Source: an uncultured Atopobiaceae bacterium
Lineage (GTDB): Bacteria; Actinomycetota; Coriobacteriia; Coriobacteriales; Atopobiaceae
Assembly (NCBI GenBank): GCA_905233865.1
Contig: CAJOGH010000093.1
Location: 1 to 5,411 of the forward strand
Length of the DNA stretch: 5,411 nt
Reading direction: 5' to 3'
This document shows positions 1 to 5,411 of this stretch, one piece after another. The notes beneath the pieces are model-generated. The model worked only from the letters and a program-made list of their open reading frames with translations. It was not told the DNA's origin and made no database searches. Position numbers and translations under genes: made by a program. How positions within the stretch are numbered: the stretch's first letter is position 1; the number at the start of each line of letters is the position of its first letter.

Positions 1-1011
1 GTCCTCGTTGCAGGAGATGTGCTCCACCGCCGGCTCCTCCTGGCTGGGCACAAGGTAGACGTCCTCGCCCTCGCGCGCAAAGCACGAGGAGAGCACGGGG
101 TGCGCGGCGACGACCTTGCGCACGGCATCTGTGACCGCGTCGGACGAGACGCCATCCGCGAACTCGATGTCGGAGGGGATGTTGTAGGCAAGCGAGTCGG
201 GTGCCTTGAGACACTCGTAGTAGACGCCCATCTGCGCGAAGGTCAGCGGGGCGTGGAGCTCCTCGGGCTCGGCCTCCTCGTCGGCCGCCGCACCCGGGCG
301 CTCGCCGGACATCCAGGCGCCCAGGATCATGTCCTCGAGCGTAGCGATAGACGTCTGGTCGTCCAGGTCGTGCGCGTGGATGGAGACGCCAAAGCGCTTG
401 TACACGAGGGCCAGCAGGCGGATGCTCTGGACCGAGGTCATGCCGCAGCGGTCGAGCGGCGTGGACACGCCAAAGGCGTCCGTGCCCACGATGTCCTCAA
501 CGATGGCGTGGAGCTCACGCTCGAGGGCGTTCATCGGGCGGCTCTCGTCCTCGGCGGACTCATCCGCCTCCACCAGCGTGGGCTCGGGCAGCGCGCGCCG
601 GTTGACCTTGCCGTTCTGATTGAGCGGAATGGCGTCCACCTGCATGATGGCGCCGGGGACCATGTAGGGCGGCTTGCGCTCGCGGATGAAGTCGGCAAGC
701 TCCGCGCTGCTGATCTCGCCGTCCCCCACCACGTAGGCGGCCACAAACTTGCCACCGTTGGGATGATCAAAGGCGGCGACCGTCGCGTCAGTCACGCCCG
801 GGAACTCGCGGACCACGGCCTCCACCTCGGTGAGCTCGATGCGGAAGCCCCTGATCTTGACCTGCCCGTCGCGACGGCCAATGAACTCAACGAGGCCGTC
901 CTGCGACCAGCGCACGATGTCGCCCGTGCGGTACAGGGGCTGGTGCGTGTCGTCAAAGGGATCGGTGCCAAAGGCCTCGGCCGTCTTGTCGGGGCGGTTG
1001 AGGTAGCCGTC
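1..1011 (-). CDS. Continuation of the NRPS in a second frame: end of A2, carrier T2, start of C2; runs off the left edge
   Basis: This frame has no stop from 1011 to 1 and resumes the A2 domain exactly where the upstream ORF loses it. In order of translation: GYLNRPDKTAEAF (1008-970), LYRTGD (936-919), GRRDGQVKIRGFRIEL (879-832), PPYMVPG (672-652), and NQNGKVNRR with the catalytic Lys at 609-607. A carrier domain follows, CGMTSVQSIRL, with the likely phosphopantetheine Ser at 435-433. After a Glu/Ala-rich linker (about 321-250) a condensation domain begins with PLTFAQMGVYY (249-217) and AYNIP (189-175), and continues beyond the window. No stop and no convincing independent ribosome site was seen at the break, so this is best read as the other half of one broken gene. 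Internal ATGs exist, for example at 663-661, so automated callers may show a shorter separate CDS. If the frameshift is an assembly error, it and the upstream ORF form one synthetase of at least 1660 residues. Confidence 0.9.
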
Positions 1012-4000
1012 GCCAGCCACAGCTCGCCCGCCGCACCCGGCGGCACGCGGTTGCCGTTGCCGTCGACGATGTAGCCGCGCACGTTGTCGATGAGGTGTCC
1101 TATGGGGTAGCTCTTCTCGCCCCCTTGGAGCTGGTAGGCAGTCACGAGGACGGTGCACTCCGAGGGGCCGTACACGTTGACGACGGGGAAGCTGGCGTCC
1201 AGGTCAAAGGGCACGAGGGTCTCGCCGCCCATGCTCAGGTACTGGAGGGTCGAGCACGAGCCCAAGAGGGCGAACTGGCGGCCCACCTGCGTGGTCATGA
1301 ACGCGTGGGTCACGCCGTTGCGCTCGTAGTAGTCGCCGAGTGCCACGAGGTCCAGGCGGATCTCCTCGGGCACGATGACGACGCCCGCGCCACAGGTGAG
1401 CGCCGGGTACATGTCCATCATGCAGGCGTCAAAGCCATAGCTCGCGTAGGCGCACACGCGGTGCTGGGGACCCAGGCCATAGAAGCGCTGGTACCAGCCG
1501 ACAAAGCAGGCAAGGTTAGCGTGGGTGAGGCGCACGCCCTTGGGAACGCCCGTCGTACCGGACGTGTACAGCAGGACAAAGAGGTCCTCGGGCGAGGGCG
1601 CCGGGAGCTCCACCTGGGGAGGCGCCCCGAGGTCCGCGATGTCATCCACGCTCCCGAGCTCGATGACCTCGCCGTCGTACTCGCTCACGATGTCGCAGAG
1701 CTCCGGCGAGCTTATGAGCAGGCGGGCGTTCGCGTCCTTGACCATGAAGTTGAGGCGCTCGGGCGGGTAGGTGGGGTCGAGCGGCTGGTAGGCGCAGCCC
1801 GCCTTGAGCGCCGCCAGGGAGGCGACGGGCATGAGCAGGCCGCGGGGGATGAGGATGGAGACGACGTCTCCGGGCTGGGGGTCGATGCGCGCGCGGATGT
1901 GACGCGCCAGCGCAGTTGCCAGCTGGTCCGTCTTGGCGTAGGTGAGGCGCTCGTCCTTATAGACAGCCGCGATGTTTTCGGGATACAGGCTCGCCGTCTG
2001 GCCAAAGAGCGAGACGATGGTCTGCGTCGTGTCGTAGGCAACCTCCCTGCCCTGGAAGGACTCCAGGAGCTCGAGCTGGGCGGCGTCTACGAGCTCCACC
2101 TCGGCCAGGTGCTCGGCGCTCAGCATGGACTGCATGACCGTGTCAAACGACGTGACAAGGTTGGTCACGAACCGCTCCGAGTAGCGGTTGGACTGGAACT
2201 CGGCGCGGAGCACGAAGCCATCCGGGCCCTTGAAGAGCTGGAGGCCCAAGGGCGAGCCCGTGGCGTTGCCGCCCAGCTCCACACGCTCGTAGGGCTTGCC
2301 ACACACCGTCCCCAGTGCCAGGTAGTCACCCTGGTAGGCAAAGAGGACGTCGGAGCTAAAGCCCGTGCTGGCACTGAGCTCGGCAAAGGAGTAGATGTCG
2401 TTGGCCATGGAACTCATGACCTGTTCCTTGATGCCGTAGAGGTAGTCGGGCACGCGCTGGCTCGGGTCGGCCTTGCAGTACACCGGGAGCGTCTTGACCA
2501 TCATGTCCACCGTGCGCGAGGTGGCAAAGTCGGACCGCCCGTTGTAGATGGTGGTAAAGGACGACTCGTCTGTGTGAGCGTAGGCGGCCATGAGCTTGCC
2601 AAAGGCACCGAGCGCCAGGACGTTCTGGGTGATGCCCAGGCGCGTGCAGAAGGCCTTGACCGCGTTCGTGCTCACGGCGAGCTCGCGTTGAACGATGGCG
2701 TAGGTTACCTCGTCGCCGTGGCAGTCCGGCTCGGGCGTGGTGTCCAGGTCCAGGCTGCCAAAGGTGGACTCGTAGTACTCGCGCGAGCGCTCGTAGCTCT
2801 CTGAGGCGCGCAGGGCCTGCTCGCGCAGGGCAACGTCAAAGCCGCTCACACGCTCGGGCTCGACGCTCGCGCCCTCATAGGCATCCGCGACATCGGCCAT
2901 GAAGATGCGCGCGGAGGTGCCGTCGTAGATGATGTGCTGGAAGTCGGTGAACAGGTAGGGCGCGGTGGGCGTGACGATGACGCGGATCCTAAAGAGCGGG
3001 CCCTCGTGCAGGTCAAAGGGCTGCGTGAGCTGAGGCTTGAGCGCCTCGAGCTCCTTGTCGCTCATGCGCTCGACCTCTTGCGTGTAGGCACCCTCGCCCG
3101 GGACCATGAGCGGGTTGCCCTCGTCGTCCTCCTGGATGTGGATCTTGACGAAGGGATGGGCCTCGATCGCGGCCTCGAGCGCGCGGGCGAGCCGGTCGGG
3201 GTCAACGGCGGGGTCAAGCCGCAGCAGGACCGGGTTGTTGTAGACCGCCTCGCCGGCGCGGGCCACCGACTCCGTGTAGATGCCAAGCTGGGTCTGCGTG
3301 AGCGGACAGGGCTTGGTGCCCGAGCCCTCAAAGACGTAGCCGACGTCCGCGCCCTCGCCGGAACCGGCCGCCTCCTGGATGGCCTGGGCCAGCACGCGCG
3401 GCGTGCGGGCCTCCTGGACCATCTTTGCCGTGAGGGGAAGGTCTCCCATAAGCTGCTGGAGCTTCATCACGCGGATGGAGTCGCCGCCAAGCAGGAAGAA
3501 GTCGTCCAGGGCGCCGACCTGCTCCAGCTCAAAAATCTGCGCATAGGCATCGCAGAGCCGGGACTCCAGCTCCGTCTGCGGTGGCTCGTAGCTGCTGCGC
3601 ATGGTGGCGATATCCGGGGACGCCAGGACCTTGCGGTTGATCTTGCCGTTGGGCAGCAGCGCGAACTCGCGAACGGGGACGAAGAACGAGGGCACCATGT
3701 AGGGAGGGAGCTTGGCCGCGAGGCTCTCGCGCAGCGCCTCGGGGTCGGCGTCTCCGATGTAGAACGCGCACAGGTACTGGCCCGACTCCTCGCGGTCAAA
3801 GGCCTTGACCACGGCCATCTCGACGCCGTCGAGCTTGCGGCAGGCCTCCTCGACCTCGCCCGGTTCCACGCGCTGGCCGTTGATCTTGGCCATCCAGTCC
3901 TTGCGGTTCACGTACACGAGGTTGCCGTCGGGAAGCTGGCGCATGATGTCACCAGTGTGCAGCCACCCGCCGCGATAGAGCTCGGCGGTGCGCTCGGGAT

Positions 4001-4988
4001 CCTTGTAGTAGCCCTTGCAGTACTTGCCACTCAGGCAGAACTCGCCCTCCTCGCCCTCGGGCACGGGGTTGCCGTCTTCATCCAGGAGAGCCCATTTCTC
4101 CTCGGGCTTTCCCACTGGCGTGGCGTCGTAGGGCTGCATGACCGGATAGGCTGTGACCGTGCCGGCCGTCTCGCTCATGCCAAAGCAGTTGATGAGCTTG
4201 TAGCCCTCCTTGCTGCACATGCCGCTCAGGCGCTCGCTACCCGTGAACACGACCTTGAGCGTGTCCGAGCGGTTATGGAACTGCCTGAGCATCGAGGGGC
4301 TCATGAACGTGAAGGTGATCTTGGCGTCGACGATGTAGTCCTCAAAGGCATTGATGTCGTGGAACATCTCCGGCGCGATCAGGTGGAGCTGTCCGCCCTC
4401 CTTGAGCAGCTTGAAGGCAGTGAGCGACGCCACAAAGTAGGGAGGCGCCCCCATGGCCCAGTGGTCGTCGGTCGTATACGCGAGCGCGACCTTGGCCGTG
4501 TGCTTGACGGCCAGCCCGCCAAAGGTGTGGATGATTCCCTTGGGCGCGCCCGTGGAGCCTGACGTGTAGATGAGCAGCGCCGGTACATCCTCGTCCGGGT
4601 AGTCCGGGGCGCCGCCCTCGAACTCCCGTGGGGGCGTGGCGAGAATCTCCTCCCACGCCGCCTCGTCTATGCACAGGGGCGCCTCACAGTGCTCCATGAT
4701 GTAGGCGATGCGGTCGGGCGGGAAGGCCGTGCCCATGGGAACGGAGGAGTGGCCCGCCATCCAGATGCCAATCTCCGCCGCGTAGTACTCCATCGACGAC
4801 GGCAGCACGATGGGCACGAACGAGGCAGGGGCGATGCCCTGTGCGTCCAGCCATGCCACCACGCGGCAGACGAGGGTCTTAAGCTCAGCGTAGGACGTCT
4901 GCCGCTGTCCGCTCTTATCGACAATGGCGGGATACTCCGCGTAGGTGTTGAGGGCCTCCCATAGGGGCTCAAGGTATTCGTTGCTCAT
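792..4988 (-). CDS. Nonribosomal peptide synthetase, A1-T1-C1-A2 portion, ending prematurely after a frameshift
   Basis: Cytosolic modular synthetase that activates acids as adenylates, loads them on carrier domains and condenses them. The ORF is 1398 residues, but only residues 1-1325 are in the NRPS frame. A1 spans about 10-460: YTSGSTGAPKG at 141-151, FGMSE at 269-273, LHTGD at 343-347, and NGKINRK with Lys449. T1 has LLGGDS with the phosphopantetheine Ser504. C1 spans about 562-960: LTQTQLGIY at 563-571, an active-site motif QHIIYDG (684-690) in place of HHxxxDG with the catalytic second His685 kept, and a C5-like segment at 814-836. A2 starts near 990: LKAGCAYQPLDP at 1061-1072, YTSGTTGVPKG at 1141-1151, FDAC at 1186-1189, NVYGPSE at 1271-1277, GELWL at 1321-1325. 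From residue 1327 the sequence is Ser/Arg/Thr/Ala-rich and unlike any NRPS, ending at TGA 794-792. The start is set by the ATGA overlap and strong ribosome site. There is no condensation domain before A1, so A1-T1 looks like a loading module. The NRPS call is near certain. Confidence 0.95.
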   Translation of the reverse strand: MSNEYLEPLWEALNTYAEYPAIVDKSGQRQTSYAELKTLVCRVVAWLDAQGIAPASFVPIVLPSSMEYYAAEIGIWMAGHSSVPMGTAFPPDRIAYIMEHCEAPLCIDEAAWEEILATPPREFEGGAPDYPDEDVPALLIYTSGSTGAPKGIIHTFGGLAVKHTAKVALAYTTDDHWAMGAPPYFVASLTAFKLLKEGGQLHLIAPEMFHDINAFEDYIVDAKITFTFMSPSMLRQFHNRSDTLKVVFTGSERLSGMCSKEGYKLINCFGMSETAGTVTAYPVMQPYDATPVGKPEEKWALLDEDGNPVPEGEEGEFCLSGKYCKGYYKDPERTAELYRGGWLHTGDIMRQLPDGNLVYVNRKDWMAKINGQRVEPGEVEEACRKLDGVEMAVVKAFDREESGQYLCAFYIGDADPEALRESLAAKLPPYMVPSFFVPVREFALLPNGKINRKVLASPDIATMRSSYEPPQTELESRLCDAYAQIFELEQVGALDDFFLLGGDSIRVMKLQQLMGDLPLTAKMVQEARTPRVLAQAIQEAAGSGEGADVGYVFEGSGTKPCPLTQTQLGIYTESVARAGEAVYNNPVLLRLDPAVDPDRLARALEAAIEAHPFVKIHIQEDDEGNPLMVPGEGAYTQEVERMSDKELEALKPQLTQPFDLHEGPLFRIRVIVTPTAPYLFTDFQHIIYDGTSARIFMADVADAYEGASVEPERVSGFDVALREQALRASESYERSREYYESTFGSLDLDTTPEPDCHGDEVTYAIVQRELAVSTNAVKAFCTRLGITQNVLALGAFGKLMAAYAHTDESSFTTIYNGRSDFATSRTVDMMVKTLPVYCKADPSQRVPDYLYGIKEQVMSSMANDIYSFAELSASTGFSSDVLFAYQGDYLALGTVCGKPYERVELGGNATGSPLGLQLFKGPDGFVLRAEFQSNRYSERFVTNLVTSFDTVMQSMLSAEHLAEVELVDAAQLELLESFQGREVAYDTTQTIVSLFGQTASLYPENIAAVYKDERLTYAKTDQLATALARHIRARIDPQPGDVVSILIPRGLLMPVASLAALKAGCAYQPLDPTYPPERLNFMVKDANARLLISSPELCDIVSEYDGEVIELGSVDDIADLGAPPQVELPAPSPEDLFVLLYTSGTTGVPKGVRLTHANLACFVGWYQRFYGLGPQHRVCAYASYGFDACMMDMYPALTCGAGVVIVPEEIRLDLVALGDYYERNGVTHAFMTTQVGRQFALLGSCSTLQYLSMGGETLVPFDLDASFPVVNVYGPSECTVLVTAYQLQGGEKSYPIGHLIDNVRGYIVDGNGNRVPPGAAGELWLATATSTAPTRRPRPLAPIPLTTRTSPCTARATSCAGRRTASLSSLAVATGRSRSGASASSSPRWRPWSASSRA
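1005..1016 (-). other. Frameshift junction inside the A2 adenylation domain
   Basis: In the upstream frame the minus strand reads Gly-Glu-Leu-Trp-Leu-Ala, then loses NRPS similarity at codon 1010-1008. Shifting so that GAC at 1011-1009 is a codon gives Asp-Gly-Tyr-Leu-Asn-Arg-Pro, the expected continuation. Only two bases (GC, 1013-1012) lie between the last good Leu codon and this Asp. A domains normally have about six or seven residues between that Leu and the GY pair (A1 of this protein has six: SGKYCK). A loss of about 13-16 bases, 1 modulo 3, would explain both the missing residues and the frame change. GGCG at the junction could be the remnant of a short direct repeat. No slippery run is present. 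Confidence 0.85.
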
Positions 4989-5411
4989 GCTTCCACCTCC
5001 GAATGCTCGTCCCGCGCGGGACTCGCGTCCGTTCCTTTGCTCAATTGGATGACCGTGTGGTTGAGGCCAAGGGTGTAGTGGTACTCCACGCTCGAGGCAA
5101 GGGACTTGAGCACCGCCATGCCATCCATTGCCATCTCGCGCTCCTCGGGCGTGCCCTTGGGCGCTATCTCGCTCGTGTGCGCAGGGTCAAAGGGCGTGCC
5201 GTTGTCACGTAGCGACACCTGCACGCTGTCGTCCAGGTTCCGCACGATGGTGTCAAAGTGGACGTCGTGGCGCTGGTGCGCGTTGTTAAGGTGCACGCAC
5301 ACGACCAGCTCCTCGATGGCGACGGCCGTCTGGAGCGCGAGGGACTTGGTCACACCATGGCCCAGCAGGACCTCGTTCACGCGATGGGCGATGGCGGCAC
5401 CGTCGGCGGAG
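4985..5411 (-). CDS. ATP-binding regulator of the GHKL/HATPase (RsbW-like anti-sigma) family, N-terminus outside the window
   Basis: Small soluble protein of the HATPase_c_2/RsbW type. These typically bind ATP and act as serine kinases or sequestering partners in partner-switching circuits. A GTG at 5380 can be read as a start, but the frame stays open to 5411 with a plausible helix (…GAAIAHRVNEVLLGHGV), so the true start is probably beyond the edge. Counting from that GTG, the N-box helix is near residues 18-33 (VAIEELVVC), the G1 box is D59-N-G-T-P-F-D-P66, and a G2-like segment is at 85-92, followed by the last strand (TVIQL, 109-113). The usual N-box Asn, four residues after the second Glu, is Cys28, and the glycine-rich G2 loop reads MDGMAVL, so nucleotide binding may be altered. 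No membrane segment is visible. The TGA overlaps the NRPS ATG, which suggests co-transcription and coupled translation. Family assignment rests mainly on DNGTPFDP and the helix order. The partner protein is unknown. Confidence 0.83.
   Translation of the reverse strand, partial: SADGAAIAHRVNEVLLGHGVTKSLALQTAVAIEELVVCVHLNNAHQRHDVHFDTIVRNLDDSVQVSLRDNGTPFDPAHTSEIAPKGTPEEREMAMDGMAVLKSLASSVEYHYTLGLNHTVIQLSKGTDASPARDEHSEVEA
4993..5000 (-). promoter_or_regulatory. Strong Shine-Dalgarno for the NRPS gene, inside the end of the regulator gene
   Basis: On the minus strand the sequence reads GGAGGTGG, then a short spacer and ATG at 4988-4986. Seven bases separate GGAGG from the ATG. The same bases encode the Ser-Glu-Val-Glu-Ala tail of the regulator. 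The regulator's TGA (4987-4985) overlaps the NRPS start as ATGA. This fixes the NRPS start and points to translational coupling within one operon. Confidence 0.85.

Noticed and set aside
531..770. Minus-strand ORF of 79 codons starting at 770
   Set aside because: It overlaps the A2/T2 segment in another frame and is Ser/Arg/Thr-rich. The real signal is in the open frame running from 1011 to 1.
1000..1020. Programmed ribosomal frameshift joining the two NRPS halves
   Set aside because: There is no slippery heptamer or homopolymer run at the junction, and residues normally present in the A domain are missing, which a ribosomal shift would not explain.
19..1074. Open frame of 351 codons on the plus strand
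   Set aside because: Antisense to the second NRPS segment, which carries clear A, T and C motifs. No domain is recognisable in this frame.
1095..2804. Long open frame of 569 codons on the plus strand
   Set aside because: It lies fully antisense to C1 and A2. Its product is a His/Val/Gly/Leu/Arg-rich low-complexity string with no recognisable motif, as expected opposite a GC-rich gene with strong third-position bias.
2934..4562. Long open frame of 542 codons on the plus strand
   Set aside because: Antisense to A1, T1 and C1, which have complete ordered NRPS motifs. The composition is that of a shadow frame and no ribosome site supports it.
5003..5212. Plus-strand ORF opposite the regulator gene
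   Set aside because: The minus-strand frame carries the DNGTPFDP box and helix pattern of a GHKL protein. The plus frame has no motif or ribosome site.

Overview
The window is GC-rich and almost entirely coding. All of the real coding capacity lies on the minus strand, so transcription runs from the right edge to the left. It holds the 3' end of a small ATP-binding (GHKL/HATPase, RsbW-like) regulator gene, followed by the start and middle of a large nonribosomal peptide synthetase (NRPS) gene. The NRPS gene runs off the left edge. There is no intergenic space. No RNA gene, mobile element, CRISPR array, promoter or terminator could be supported.

Layout, right to left. Positions 5411-4985 encode the regulator, cut at its N-terminus by the window edge. 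Its TGA overlaps the NRPS ATG in an ATGA arrangement, and a strong Shine-Dalgarno for the NRPS lies inside its last codons. Positions 4988-1014 encode adenylation (A1), carrier (T1) and condensation (C1) domains and most of a second adenylation domain (A2). At about 1011-1013 the reading frame breaks. The rest of A2, a carrier domain (T2) and the start of a second condensation domain (C2) continue without a stop in another frame from 1011 to 1. The nominal upstream ORF instead carries 72 out-of-frame residues and stops at 792. The junction lacks the few residues normally found between the A6-type GELW motif and GYLNRP. This looks like a short deletion of about 13-16 bases (1 modulo 3), real or an assembly error.

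Working together: if the frame were restored, the synthetase would be A1-T1-C1-A2-T2-C2-... It has no N-terminal condensation domain, so A1-T1 would load the starter unit and C1 would join it to the A2 substrate. By hand alignment A1 lacks the Asp that normally binds the alpha-amino group and has several acyl-CoA-ligase-like motifs. A2 keeps that Asp. The starter may therefore not be an ordinary alpha-amino acid. The overlapping regulator suggests that synthesis is tied to a partner-switching (anti-sigma/STAS/SpoIIE-type) circuit, although the regulator's ATP-binding motifs are partly degenerate.

Organism: high GC with strong G/C preference at third codon positions, plus an NRPS beside an RsbW-like ATPase, would suit an anaerobic actinobacterium of the Coriobacteriia (Olsenella/Atopobium/Collinsella type). 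This is an impression from gene style, not proven by the sequence.
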